Source: Actinomycetes bacterium
Lineage (GTDB): Bacteria; Actinomycetota; Actinomycetes; Mycobacteriales; Mycobacteriaceae
Direction: 5' to 3'
Assembly: GCA_023404955.1 (NCBI GenBank)
Contig: JAEXZY010000039.1
Location: 1 to 64,000, forward strand
DNA length: 64,000 nt
How positions within the stretch are numbered: position 1 is the first letter of the stretch; each line of letters opens with the position of its first letter. A program made the position numbers and the translations under genes. Positions 40,208 through 49,641 of the stretch are shown in pieces. Under the pieces are notes generated by a model. The model was not told where the DNA came from. It saw nothing but the letters and a program-made list of their open reading frames with translations, and searched no databases.

Positions 40208-42837
40208 GCCGGCACCACGCGGCGCTCGTGCGGGCCCCACAGCGGCTGCATGTCACCCGGCAGCGCGAGATGCGTGGCGGTGATGACGTCGGAGAGGTCC
40301 CGCAGCGCCGTGTGCAGGCCGCTGAGCAACTTCTCGAGCTCCTCGCGAGAACCGTCGGCGGCCACATCGTCGAGGTCGTCGGGCTCGACGCGACGCAATC
40401 GCATCGAGATCTCCTCGACCAGCCGTTCCGGGCGCGAGGACCCCGACGACCCGGGCAGCGACTTGAGATGCGTTCGAAGCCGATCCAGTTGGAAGACCAA
40501 CGATCTCGGGTTCTCGGCATCGAACAACACCAACTCAGCCACCCCGGCGACGCTGATCGTGCCGGGGTTGCGCCGGCGGTAGATCACCAGCGACTCGCAC
40601 ACCGACAGCGTGGATTCGATGACCGTCTGCTCGGCTTCGGGCGGGCGGGCGGTGGTGAGCGTCGCCCGCAGCAGCGCGGTGAGCACCTGCGCCCGCTCGA
40701 TGCGCTTGCCGATGTCGAGCATCGTCCAGCCCACGTCGTGCACCATGGATTCGGCGATCACCCCCGACAACGCCAGCAGCCCGGCGAGAGCGACGGTGTT
40801 GGTCGAGCTCAGGAACGTCTCCCCCTCGCTCTGCGATTCCGGAGGGCTGTCCCCCGCGTGCAGCAGCGTCCGCTCCAATGTGGAGAGCAACATCCACGTG
40901 TCGTTGGACATCTGATCGCGCACCGCGCGGGCCGCCGACCCCAGTCGCTCGACCGACTGCGCGAGCGATCCGGGCCGGTGCCGGTCGGCGGTCAACGACC
41001 ACAGCGTCGTCGGTGCGGTGGCCACCATCTCGTGGTGATCGGCCGCGCCGGTGTCGGTTCCGGTGATGTCACCCAGCGCGGTCAGAAGCACCGGCACGCA
41101 CTGGCTGCCGTCCATTGCATGGCGACGCCGGAATTCGTGGTACCGCTCGCGGGTCACGGTCAGCAGACGCGCCGTGTGCTCGGCACGTTCGGCGTAACGA
41201 CCGATCCAGAACAGGTCCGAAAGCACACGCGGCGAGCTGATCTCGTGCGTCGGGCTGGCCGTGATCGGGGCAGGCAGGGCATCCTCGGGTGGCGGCACCA
41301 CCACGGTCTCGGCAGTGACGCGCGCCGGGGTGCGGACCCAGACATCCTTGGCGGCAACGCTGTTCAGGTCGTAGGCAGCAGATCCGGCTGCCAGCAGGTA
41401 GCCGAGGCCACCGATCATCGGCGCGTACCCGCCCCGCTGGGAGACGGTGAACAGCCGCATCCCGACCGGCGACAACGACAATCCGCCGGGCAGGTAGTCG
41501 GCTGGGGCCGAGGAGAACTCGGGCAGCTCCTGGCCCACCCATTGCCACGGCGTGGCAGTGATGCGCGCCGCCAGGGCGTCACGGTCCGCCGCCGACAGGT
41601 CGGGGCCGACGATCGGTTCGCCGCCGGTGACCGGCCGGATCAGCAGTGAGGACAGATGGGACAGGAGGTGGGAGCGTTCGACGTCGATGCCGCCCCAGTA
41701 CATGGGCGCGCTCGGCAGCAGCGGCGTCTCGCCGAGCAGCGCCTCGGCCAGCGCGGGCAGGAAGCGCATCACCCCCGGGCTTTCCAGCACCCCGCTGCCA
41801 AGGGTGTTGACCACCGTCACCGCGCCGCGGCGCAGCACCTCCACCAGACCCACCACACCCAGCCGCGAATCTGCCCGCAGGTCCAGCGGATCGGCGTACG
41901 CCGCATCGACCCGGCGCAGCACCACGTCGACGCGCTTCAGCGTGCCCATCGACCGCATCCACAGCTTGCCGTCCCGCACCACGAGATCCGCACTCTCGAC
42001 CAGCGGCACGCCGAGCACGCCGGCGAGGTACGCCTGGTCGAACGCCGTCTCGGAGTGGATGCCCGGGCTGAGTACCACGACCGTGGGTTCCCCGGCGGAT
42101 TCGGGTGCCGCGTCGACCAGCGCGAGCCGCAACGCCTGCGCCCACGGCGAGGCCGGCTGCGGCCCGATCTGCTCGTACAGGTCGGGGATCGCGTGCGCGA
42201 TGACCCGGCGGTCGGCCAGTGCGTAGCCCGCCCCCGACGGGGCCTGCGTCCAATCGGCGTTGACGACGAACTCGCCGGATCCCGCGCGGCTGATGTCACA
42301 CCCGTGCAGGAACAGTTGATGCTTGCCCGGGATCTGGATGTTCTGGGCCGCACGGACGTAGCCCTGATGGGCGAACAGCAGTTGTGGCGGCAGGATGCCG
42401 CCGGTGATGAGGCGCCGCTGGCCGTACAGGTCGGTCAGGACGGCGTCGAGGAGTCGCGAGCGCTGCACCAGCCCGGCTTCCAACTGGTCCCACTCGGCGG
42501 CCGAGACGATCAGTGGCAGCGCATCCAGTTGCCAGGGGCCGGGGACTGCCGACTCGTCCCCGCCGCTGATATAGGTGATGCCGTCGTTGTCGACGAGGTC
42601 GCGCACCACCGCGCGCAGTCGGTCCAGCCCGGCCCTGCCGCGCTCGGTGACGCAGTCGGCCAGCTCGTGCCAGTCGGCCCTGATTTGCCCTGCGGCGTCG
42701 AACAATTCGTCGTACCCGTCAGCCCGGGTGTCGGTGCCGTTGCGTACGTCGAACAGCGTCTGCTGGGCGCGCATCGCCGCATAGGGCACCAGCGGATCGT
42801 CGTGGCTGGGGGAATCCAGTCCGGTCGGTACGGCCAT
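40204..42837 (-). CDS. Circularly permuted ATP-grasp / alpha-E fusion protein (Rv2567 type)
   Basis: 877 residues. The N-terminal half (about 1-510) is a circularly permuted ATP-grasp ligase (DUF404/DUF407): GPWQLDALPLIVSAAEW, LPPQLLFAHQGYVRAAQ, VVLSPGIHSETAFDQAYLA, RRVDAAYADPLDLRADSRLG and NTLGSGVLESPGVMRFLP. The C-terminal half (about 545-860) is the all-helical alpha-E domain: LFWIGRYAERAEHTARLL and HDVGWTMLDIGKRIERAQ. Such fusions are predicted to make amide bonds on a peptide-like substrate. ATG 42837 overlaps the upstream stop by one base, and the 3' end overlaps the next gene as ATGA. Product unknown. Confidence 0.92.
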   Translation of the reverse strand: MAVPTGLDSPSHDDPLVPYAAMRAQQTLFDVRNGTDTRADGYDELFDAAGQIRADWHELADCVTERGRAGLDRLRAVVRDLVDNDGITYISGGDESAVPGPWQLDALPLIVSAAEWDQLEAGLVQRSRLLDAVLTDLYGQRRLITGGILPPQLLFAHQGYVRAAQNIQIPGKHQLFLHGCDISRAGSGEFVVNADWTQAPSGAGYALADRRVIAHAIPDLYEQIGPQPASPWAQALRLALVDAAPESAGEPTVVVLSPGIHSETAFDQAYLAGVLGVPLVESADLVVRDGKLWMRSMGTLKRVDVVLRRVDAAYADPLDLRADSRLGVVGLVEVLRRGAVTVVNTLGSGVLESPGVMRFLPALAEALLGETPLLPSAPMYWGGIDVERSHLLSHLSSLLIRPVTGGEPIVGPDLSAADRDALAARITATPWQWVGQELPEFSSAPADYLPGGLSLSPVGMRLFTVSQRGGYAPMIGGLGYLLAAGSAAYDLNSVAAKDVWVRTPARVTAETVVVPPPEDALPAPITASPTHEISSPRVLSDLFWIGRYAERAEHTARLLTVTRERYHEFRRRHAMDGSQCVPVLLTALGDITGTDTGAADHHEMVATAPTTLWSLTADRHRPGSLAQSVERLGSAARAVRDQMSNDTWMLLSTLERTLLHAGDSPPESQSEGETFLSSTNTVALAGLLALSGVIAESMVHDVGWTMLDIGKRIERAQVLTALLRATLTTARPPEAEQTVIESTLSVCESLVIYRRRNPGTISVAGVAELVLFDAENPRSLVFQLDRLRTHLKSLPGSSGSSRPERLVEEISMRLRRVEPDDLDDVAADGSREELEKLLSGLHTALRDLSDVITATHLALPGDMQPLWGPHERRVVPA

Positions 42838-45800
42838 CAAGACAGCACGGTACGCACTCGCCGCATGTCGAGGATCCCCGGCGCGCCCACGTCGGTCGAT
42901 TGGCGGGCCTGCTTCTCGCGCAGGTCCTGCAGGTCCACCGCCCCGGCGGTGAAGCCGGTGGCCTCGAAGCGGCGTTCCCGCCGGGACTCGGCTTCCACGG
43001 CGTTGACCGGCGGGGTGTCGTAGGAGCGACCACCCGGGTGGGACACGTGGTAGGTGCAGCCGCCGCGGGCCACACCGCCGGCGGTGTCGATCAATTCGAA
43101 GCGCAGCGGTCCGTCCACGGTGATCGTCGGGTGCAGCGCACTCGGGGGCTGCCAGGCCCGGTAGCGCACGCCGCCGACCTGGATGTCCGGATTGTCGGTG
43201 GCCAGCAACGGGATCGGATGACCGTTGACGGTGACCACGAAGCGCTGGCGGTCGGCACCGATGAGCCGGACCTGCAGGCGTTCCACCGAGGAATCGACGT
43301 AGCGCGCGGTGCCGCCGGCGGTGGCTTCCTCACCGAGCACGTTCCACGGTTCGATGGCGCCGCGCAGTTCGATCTCCACGCCGCCGAACACGGCGGTGCC
43401 GATGCGGGGGAAACGGAACTCGGTGAACGGGTCCAGCCAGCTGGTGTCGAACTCGATACCGTGGTCGCGCAGGTCGGCGGCGACCTCGGCGATGTCACCG
43501 ATGATGAAGTGCGGCAACAGGTATCGACCATGCAGGTTGGCACCGTGGCGGATCAACGGAGCGCGCAGCGGCTTCTCCCAGAACCGCGCGACCAGGGCCC
43601 GCACCAGCAGGGACTGGACCATCGCCATCTGCGGATGTGGCGGCATCTCGAAGCCACGCAACTCCAGCAGGCCGAGCCGGCCGCGCGCACTGTCGGGGCT
43701 GTAGAGCTTGTCGATGCAGAACTCGGCGCGGTGGGTGTTGCCGGTGATGTCGGTGAGAAGGTGTCGCAGGGCGCGATCGACGATCCACACTCGAGCTCCG
43801 TCACCCTCGCCGTCACCGTCGTCATCGCCCGCCGCCAACCGGGCGATCTCGGCGAACGCGATCTCCAGCTCGTAGAGCGATTCGGGACGGCCCTCGTCCA
43901 CCCGGGGCGCCTGCGACGTCGTGCCGATGAAGCGCCCGGCGAACAGGTACGACAGCGCGGGGTGGCGCTGCCAGTACGTCAGCAGGGACACCAGCAGGTC
44001 GGGCCGGCGCAGCAGCGGCGAGTCGGCGGGGGTGATGCCGCCGAGGGTGATGTGGTTGCCCCCACCCGTGCCGCCGTGAGTGCCGTCGACGTCGAAGGAT
44101 TCGGTGGACAACCGGGCCAGCCGCGCGTGGGCGTACAGCGTCTCGAGCTGGTCCCGCTGCTCGGCGAAGCCGGCCGTCGGCGCGACGTTGACCTCGATGA
44201 CACCCGGATCGGGGGTGATCGTCATCGACTGCAGCCGCGGATCGGCAGGCGGACCGTACCCCTCGACCACCAGTGGGCAGCCGAGCGCGGCCGCCGCCGC
44301 CTCGATGCGCTCGACCAGATCGACGAAGTGGTCGAGCTCCTCGGTGGGCGGCAGGAACACATGGAGGATGCCGTCGCGGACCTCGGCCACCAGCGCGGTG
44401 GTCGGCACCGCGTCGGCGTCGGTGATCTCGGCGGATTCCTGGCGGCCCGCCCGCAGCGGGCCGGTCTCGCGGGTGGGGTCGGCCTCGGGGCGCTGTGGCG
44501 GCGGCCGCCAGCTGATGGAGGCCAGCGGTAGCCGCAAGCCGGCCGGAGAATCGCCCTCGGACAACACGATCCGTCCTCGTCGCAACGTCCAATCGGCGCT
44601 GGCCCAGCCGGCGTCGTCGTCGCGGCGGTGCAGCGGCAGGACGAACGCGGCGGGTTCGGTGACCGAATCGTCGAGCTTTGTCAGCAGCTGTGCCCGCGCC
44701 CATGCACTATCGGCGGCGAGGTCGTCGCCCTCGGCGACCGCCTGTCCGGCAGGGCGGCGCACCGCCGCCGCCAGCCGGCTCAGCGGATCCTCGTAGGCGG
44801 GCCGGACCTGACTGCGCGGCAGCCCGAAGTCGTCGGCGATCTCCCCCAGCAGCTGCTGCGGAGCTTTGGGTGCGATCTCTTCCGCGTTGGGCTGTTCACG
44901 CCACGGGTCGGCCAGCAGGGCCGGATCACGCCACAGCGGCTCCCCGTCGGTGCGCCAGAGCAGCGCGATCTGCCAGCGGGGCAACGGCTCCCCGGGATAC
45001 CACTTGCCCTGGCTGCGCTGCACGAGGCCCTGCGGCGCCCACACCTCTTTGAGCCGTGCGGCCAGGTCCGAGGCGCGCACACGCTTGTGGGGTCCGTCGG
45101 CGTCGGTGGTCCACTCCGGGTCGGTCTGGTTGTCGATGGACACGAACGTCGGCTCGCCGCCCACGGTGAGCCGCACGTCGCCTGCGCGCAGCCGTTCGTC
45201 GACGCGGTGGCCGAGGGCGTTGATCGCCGCCCACGCCGCCTCGGTGTAGGGCAGCGTGACGCGCGGATCCTCGTGCACCCGGGTGACGACGTTGCTGAAT
45301 TCCAGCGTGGTCTCGCACGGTTCGGTGGCACCGGTGATCGGCGCCGCCGACTCGGGGTGCGGGGTGGCCGACAGCGGGATGTGCCCCTCGCCGGCGAACA
45401 GGCCTGAGGTCGGGTCGAGTCCGATCCAGCCGGCGCCGGGGATGTACACCTCGGTCCACGCGTGCAGATCGGTGAAATCCGCCGCCGGACCGGACGGACC
45501 GTCGAGGGCCTCGACGTCGGAGGTCAGCTGGACCAGATAGCCCGAGACGAAGCGGGCGGCCAGCCCCATCTGACGAAGGATCGAGACCAGCAACCACGCG
45601 GAGTCCCGGCACGATCCGATACCGGTTCGCAGCGTCGTGTCGGGGGTCTGCACACCGGGTTCGAGCCGGACGCTGTAGCCGACGTCGACGTTGACGGCGC
45701 GGTTGAGCGCGACCAGGAAGTCGATGGTGCGGGTGTCGCGGGCCACCGAGAAGTTGGCCACCCACGCCTCGACCAGGTCGCCTGGTCCGGAGCCGGACTG

Positions 45801-46172
45801 TTCCTCGTCGACCGGCCGCAGATAGGGCTTGAGGTCCTCTGCCAGGGCGCGCGGATAGGTGAAGCCGACCGTTTCGGCGTAGTCCTCGATGAAGAAGTCG
45901 AAGGGGTTGATCACCTTGAGGTCGGCGATCAGCCCGACGGTGATCGTCAGGCTGCGGGCGCGGGTGGGGAACACGAGGCGGGCGAGGAAGTTGCCGAAGG
46001 CATCCTGCTGCCAGTTGACGAAGTGGTCGTCGGGCTCGACGGTCAGCGAGTACGCCTCGATCGGCGTGCGCGAGTGCGGGGCCGGCCGCAGCCGGACCAC
46101 GTGTGGAAACACCTCCACCAGCCGATCGAACGTGTAGCTGGTGCGGTGTTCGAGGGCCACCTTGATCCCCAT
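42837..46172 (-). CDS. Transglutaminase-DUF2126 fusion protein (Rv2566 type)
   Basis: 1111 residues. The N-terminal transglutaminase module (about 1-290) has Cys188 in GIGSCRDSAWLL, His237 in DLHAWTEVY and Asp253 in GLDPTSG. A linker follows, then the large DUF2126 region (about 330-1100) with TVGGEPTFVSIDNQTDPEW, VEGYGPPADPRL, a Gly-rich TGGGNHITLGG and RAEFCIDKLYSPD. The Gly-rich NHITLGG motif is reminiscent of glutamine synthetase/GCS-like carboxylate-amine ligases, which is inference. First gene of the five-gene coupled set. Starts at ATG 46172; 40 bases separate it from the DUF389 gene upstream. Confidence 0.92.
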   Translation of the reverse strand: MGIKVALEHRTSYTFDRLVEVFPHVVRLRPAPHSRTPIEAYSLTVEPDDHFVNWQQDAFGNFLARLVFPTRARSLTITVGLIADLKVINPFDFFIEDYAETVGFTYPRALAEDLKPYLRPVDEEQSGSGPGDLVEAWVANFSVARDTRTIDFLVALNRAVNVDVGYSVRLEPGVQTPDTTLRTGIGSCRDSAWLLVSILRQMGLAARFVSGYLVQLTSDVEALDGPSGPAADFTDLHAWTEVYIPGAGWIGLDPTSGLFAGEGHIPLSATPHPESAAPITGATEPCETTLEFSNVVTRVHEDPRVTLPYTEAAWAAINALGHRVDERLRAGDVRLTVGGEPTFVSIDNQTDPEWTTDADGPHKRVRASDLAARLKEVWAPQGLVQRSQGKWYPGEPLPRWQIALLWRTDGEPLWRDPALLADPWREQPNAEEIAPKAPQQLLGEIADDFGLPRSQVRPAYEDPLSRLAAAVRRPAGQAVAEGDDLAADSAWARAQLLTKLDDSVTEPAAFVLPLHRRDDDAGWASADWTLRRGRIVLSEGDSPAGLRLPLASISWRPPPQRPEADPTRETGPLRAGRQESAEITDADAVPTTALVAEVRDGILHVFLPPTEELDHFVDLVERIEAAAAALGCPLVVEGYGPPADPRLQSMTITPDPGVIEVNVAPTAGFAEQRDQLETLYAHARLARLSTESFDVDGTHGGTGGGNHITLGGITPADSPLLRRPDLLVSLLTYWQRHPALSYLFAGRFIGTTSQAPRVDEGRPESLYELEIAFAEIARLAAGDDDGDGEGDGARVWIVDRALRHLLTDITGNTHRAEFCIDKLYSPDSARGRLGLLELRGFEMPPHPQMAMVQSLLVRALVARFWEKPLRAPLIRHGANLHGRYLLPHFIIGDIAEVAADLRDHGIEFDTSWLDPFTEFRFPRIGTAVFGGVEIELRGAIEPWNVLGEEATAGGTARYVDSSVERLQVRLIGADRQRFVVTVNGHPIPLLATDNPDIQVGGVRYRAWQPPSALHPTITVDGPLRFELIDTAGGVARGGCTYHVSHPGGRSYDTPPVNAVEAESRRERRFEATGFTAGAVDLQDLREKQARQSTDVGAPGILDMRRVRTVLS

Positions 46173-46215
46173 AGCGCTAGATCCCACCACACCGCATGCG
46201 GCAGCGCAGGGTGCG

Positions 46216-47148
46216 TCAGGTCTGCGCGCGGCGCGGAATGAGGTTGGTACGCGGGCGAAGCACCAGCACCAACACGCACGCGATCACGATGCCGACGAGG
46301 TTGACCGCGAGCTGGGTGGCCGACCGAGCGGCCATCCCCCAGTCCCCCAGCACACCCGCGACCGCGGTGAAGCCGGCCGCGGGCACCGTCGTCACCGAGA
46401 TGAACACCCCGACCAGCGCCGCCGATTTCGCCGACACCAGCGACAGCATTCCCGCGGCCCCGGCGAGCAGCGCCACCACGAACGAGATCGGCCCGACCTG
46501 GAAGATGAAGTCGACGTCCTCGACGGAGCGCACGGAGTCGAGGTCCACCCAGCCCACCGCGTGAGCGGCCATCGTCAATAGCGCGGTGACCCCCATGGCG
46601 ATCGGGAAGCCCGCGAGCAACGCGATGACGGCCCGTCGCGCCAGATCCGCACGGCGCTGCACGAGCGCCACCGACACCGCCGCCAGCGGCCCGAACTCCG
46701 GCCCGAGCACCATCGCGCCGACGACGGTCACCATCGAATCGGTCACCGCGCCCACGGCGGCCAGCAGGCACGCCAGTGTGAGGAACAGTACGAACGTCAC
46801 CGACAGTGTCGATTCCTCGCGCGTGCGGCCGATGAGTTCGTCCCACACCACCGCGTCGGCCGGATCACCTTCGGCGTCGTCCTCCGCCTCGTGCGCGCGG
46901 GTCGACAGCACCGTGTCGAGAACTGTCAGCAGGATCGCGCCTCGATGCTGGGCGTCGAGGTCTTTGAGGGCCTTGATGACGTCGTTGGCGCACTCGCGGG
47001 CGATCACCGCGGTGATCTCGTCTCCGTCGGGTGGGTCCACGGCCGCGCCGGGGTGGATCAAGACATGCGCGACGCCGACCTGGCCCCGCAGCACGGCCAC
47101 GACGTCGTCGCGCATGTCCGCGGGCACGATGACGCGCAACTCCAGCAC
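46216..47148 (-). CDS. DUF389 membrane protein
   Basis: 310 residues. The N-terminal cytosolic ferredoxin-like region (about 1-80, MLELRVIVPADMRDDVVAVL) is followed by six or so transmembrane helices, starting near residue 120 with the family motif VTDSMVTVVGAMVLGPEFGPLAAVS. The C-terminal helix ends in LRPRTNLIPRR. Function unknown; DUF389 proteins (TIGR00341-like) are widespread in Actinobacteria. Starts at GTG 47148. Its upstream region is shared with the divergent DeoR operon. Confidence 0.88.
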   Translation of the reverse strand: MLELRVIVPADMRDDVVAVLRGQVGVAHVLIHPGAAVDPPDGDEITAVIARECANDVIKALKDLDAQHRGAILLTVLDTVLSTRAHEAEDDAEGDPADAVVWDELIGRTREESTLSVTFVLFLTLACLLAAVGAVTDSMVTVVGAMVLGPEFGPLAAVSVALVQRRADLARRAVIALLAGFPIAMGVTALLTMAAHAVGWVDLDSVRSVEDVDFIFQVGPISFVVALLAGAAGMLSLVSAKSAALVGVFISVTTVPAAGFTAVAGVLGDWGMAARSATQLAVNLVGIVIACVLVLVLRPRTNLIPRRAQT

Positions 47149-47222
47149 CGGCGCCAGTAAACAGGTGTCGCGCCGCCGTCGGATCGGGTTGAGAACAATT
47201 CGCCGCGAAGTGTGGCGAGTAC

Positions 47223-47234
47223 ACAGAACTCTGT
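47223..47234. promoter_or_regulatory. Inverted repeat ACAGA-AC-TCTGT upstream of the sugar operon
   Basis: Perfect 5-bp arms with a two-base spacer, followed by TTATAGAT, which could be a -10 element. It shares its half-site (ACAGA/TCTGT) with the second dyad at 47292-47312. Probably part of the control region of the divergent DUF389/DeoR genes. Confidence 0.45.
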
Positions 47235-47291
47235 TATAGATTCACACTCCATCAGAGCTTCGCCGCAAACCACCAGCCCAACGGGAGTGAT

Positions 47292-47312
47292 TTCTGTGAA
47301 TTTTGAACAGAA
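47292..47312. promoter_or_regulatory. Inverted repeat TTCTGT-N9-ACAGAA, candidate DeoR operator
   Basis: Perfect 6-bp arms with a nine-base AT-rich spacer (GAATTTTGA), 37 bases upstream of the DeoR-family gene. Its half-site is the same as at 47223-47234. DeoR proteins of sugar operons commonly bind repeated half-sites upstream of their own gene. Assignment to this regulator is inference. Confidence 0.5.
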
Positions 47313-47348
47313 GTTGTCTGGCGTGGCGGGGCCGCCTGGGGTGATCCG

Positions 47349-48149
47349 GTGGACGTGAAGTCGCGCCGCGATCACATCGAGCAGCGCGTGCGCGCCGCCC
47401 GCGAGATCACCTACGCCGAGCTGGCCACCGAGTTCGACGTCTCGGAGATGACGATTCGTCGTGACGTCGAGGCCCTCGAGGCGAGCGGTGTGGTGCGTCG
47501 CGTGGTCGGTGGTGCGATCGCGCTGCAGGGCAAGGACACCGAGCCGTCATTTGCCACGCGGATGGCGGATGCCGCCCAGGAGAAAATCCACATCGCCGAC
47601 GTCGTCGCCGACCTGATTGGGGTGAACGAGACGGTGATCCTCGACTCCGGCAGCACGGCGCTGGCGGTGGCGAACTCGCTGCGCGGGCGCGGGCTCGGCC
47701 TGACCGTCGTGACGCCGAGCGTGCTGGCCGCGCTCGCGCTCGTCGACGAACCGGACACCACGGTGGTGCTCACCGGCGGCGAATTGCGTTCCGGTGAGCT
47801 GAGTCTGATCGGGGCGGCGGCCGAGGACACGCTGGCCAACTACAACTGCGACACCTATGTGATGGGTGTGGCCGGTATCGACGGCGAACGCGGGATCTCG
47901 GATTACCACCCGGCCGAGAGCCGGGTGAAACAGGCGGCCAGCCGGCGCGCCGACCGGGTGATCGTCGCCGCCGACAAGTCGAAACTCGGTCGCGTCACCT
48001 TCGTCAGCATCACCGCGCTCGCCAGCGTCGCGACGATCGTCAGCGACGGGGCGCCGGACCACCCCGCCCTGGTCGCCGCCCGCGACGCCGGTGTCGAGGT
48101 GATCTGCGTCAGTTCTCAGCACGACGCCACGGTGGCGGGAGCCCGATGA
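47349..48149 (+). CDS. DeoR-family transcriptional regulator of the sugar/polyol operon
   Basis: 266 residues. The N-terminal helix-turn-helix has ITYAELATEFDVSEMTIRRD and LEASGVVRRVVGGA. The C-terminal DeoRC sugar-phosphate sensor has ILDSGSTALAVANSL, VVLTGGELRSGELSLIG and RVIVAADKSKLGRVTF. It would respond to a phosphorylated sugar, consistent with the kinase gene that overlaps it as ATGA. Starts at GTG 47349 (GTG 47355 is possible), with no strong ribosome-binding site. Same family as E. coli SgcR, which also sits beside a BtpA-type gene. Confidence 0.92.
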   Translation: MDVKSRRDHIEQRVRAAREITYAELATEFDVSEMTIRRDVEALEASGVVRRVVGGAIALQGKDTEPSFATRMADAAQEKIHIADVVADLIGVNETVILDSGSTALAVANSLRGRGLGLTVVTPSVLAALALVDEPDTTVVLTGGELRSGELSLIGAAAEDTLANYNCDTYVMGVAGIDGERGISDYHPAESRVKQAASRRADRVIVAADKSKLGRVTFVSITALASVATIVSDGAPDHPALVAARDAGVEVICVSSQHDATVAGAR

Positions 48150-49627
48150 CCCGCTACACGGTCGGCATCGACATCGGCACCACCGGCACCAAGACCGTGC
48201 TGCTCGACACCGAGAGCGGCATCGTCGCGACCGCGACCCGCGACACCGCCCTGCATTCCCCCGCCCCCGGGTACGCCGAAGCCGATACCGGGCAGTGGCA
48301 CCGCAATGTCGTCGAATCGATCCGCGAGGTGCTGCAGGCCGCCGACATCCCGCGCCAGCAGGTGGGCGCCCTGGCGACCTCCGGCATGGTGCCCGCCGTC
48401 GTCCCCGTCGACGACGCAGGCAACCCGCTGCGCCGGGCGATCCTGCAGAACGACGCCCGCGCGCACCGCGAAGTGACCGACCTCGCCGCCGCGCTCGCCG
48501 ACACCGACCTGGTGCACCTCACCGGGTCGGCCATGACGCAGCAATCGGTGGCGCCCACGACGGTATGGCTGCGCGAGCACGAACCCGAGGTCTCCGCGCG
48601 CACGGCGCACTGGGTCGGCTCCTACGACTGGGTGCTGACGGCGCTGGGCGCGCCCGTGCACGTCGAAGAGAACTGGGCCATCGAGTCCGGCCTGTTCACG
48701 CTCACCGGGCAGCTCGCCGAGATGGTGCTGGCCGCAGCAAGACTCGACCCCGCCACGCTGCCGCCGCTGCGGCGTCCCGGTACTCAGGTCGGCGAACTCA
48801 GCCGGGCCGCCGCCGAGGCCACCGGACTGAAGGCGGGCACCCCGCTGGTGGTCGGCGGCGCCGACCACGTGCTGTCAGCGTTCGCAGCCGGCGTCAACGG
48901 CCCGGGCGACGCACTGGTGAAACTCGGTGGCGCGGGCGACATCCTGGTCGCCAGCCAGACCCCCGTCGTCGACGAGCGCCTCTATCTCGACGCCCACCCG
49001 GTCCCCGGGCACTGGCTGCCCAACGGCTGCATGGCCACCAGCGGCAGCCTGATCCGGTGGTTCCAATCGATGGTCGGCGGCACCGCACTGACCGACCTCG
49101 ACGATGAGGCAGCACACCAGCCGCCCGCCGAAATACTCTGCCTGCCGTACTTTCTCGGCGAAAAAAGCCCGCTGCACGATCCGGACTTGCGCGGGGTCTT
49201 CGCGGGTCTGCACCTCGGTCACAGCCGCGCCGACATGTACCGCGCCGTTCTGGAGGCCATCGCCTTCGGATTCCGCCACCACGTCGACGTCTTCGCCGAG
49301 ATCGGCATACCGCTGCGCCGCGTGATGATCACCAACGGCGGATCGAAATCCACGCTGTGGAAGCAGATTCACGCCGACGTCCTCGGCATGGAGATGAACC
49401 CCGTTCGCGGGCACCCCGGCGCGTCCCTGGGTGCCGCAGTTATCGCGGCGATCGGCGTCGGCGCCCTCGAGGACTGGTCCGACGCCGCACGCTTCATCAC
49501 GCTCGACGATCCCTACGTTCCGGATCCCGCCCGCGCCGAGCGCTACGACACCGCCTACGCAACCTGGCGCGACCTCGGCGACGCTGTGGCCCCGATCTCC
49601 CACGCACTGGCACGCACCACCCGATGA
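48146..49627 (+). CDS. FGGY-family carbohydrate kinase
   Basis: 493 residues of the actin-like FGGY fold. The phosphate-1 loop VGIDIGTTGTKTVLLD is at the N terminus. The catalytic Asp is probably Asp240 in VVGGADHVLSAFAAG, followed by KLGGAGDILVASQ, LPYFLGEKSP and the phosphate-2/adenosine region MITNGGSKSTLWKQI. Closest in look to xylulose/gluconate/polyol kinases; the substrate cannot be read from sequence. Start overlaps the DeoR stop. Confidence 0.92.
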   Translation: MTRYTVGIDIGTTGTKTVLLDTESGIVATATRDTALHSPAPGYAEADTGQWHRNVVESIREVLQAADIPRQQVGALATSGMVPAVVPVDDAGNPLRRAILQNDARAHREVTDLAAALADTDLVHLTGSAMTQQSVAPTTVWLREHEPEVSARTAHWVGSYDWVLTALGAPVHVEENWAIESGLFTLTGQLAEMVLAAARLDPATLPPLRRPGTQVGELSRAAAEATGLKAGTPLVVGGADHVLSAFAAGVNGPGDALVKLGGAGDILVASQTPVVDERLYLDAHPVPGHWLPNGCMATSGSLIRWFQSMVGGTALTDLDDEAAHQPPAEILCLPYFLGEKSPLHDPDLRGVFAGLHLGHSRADMYRAVLEAIAFGFRHHVDVFAEIGIPLRRVMITNGGSKSTLWKQIHADVLGMEMNPVRGHPGASLGAAVIAAIGVGALEDWSDAARFITLDDPYVPDPARAERYDTAYATWRDLGDAVAPISHALARTTR

Positions 49628-49641
49628 AAGGAGCACCACCC

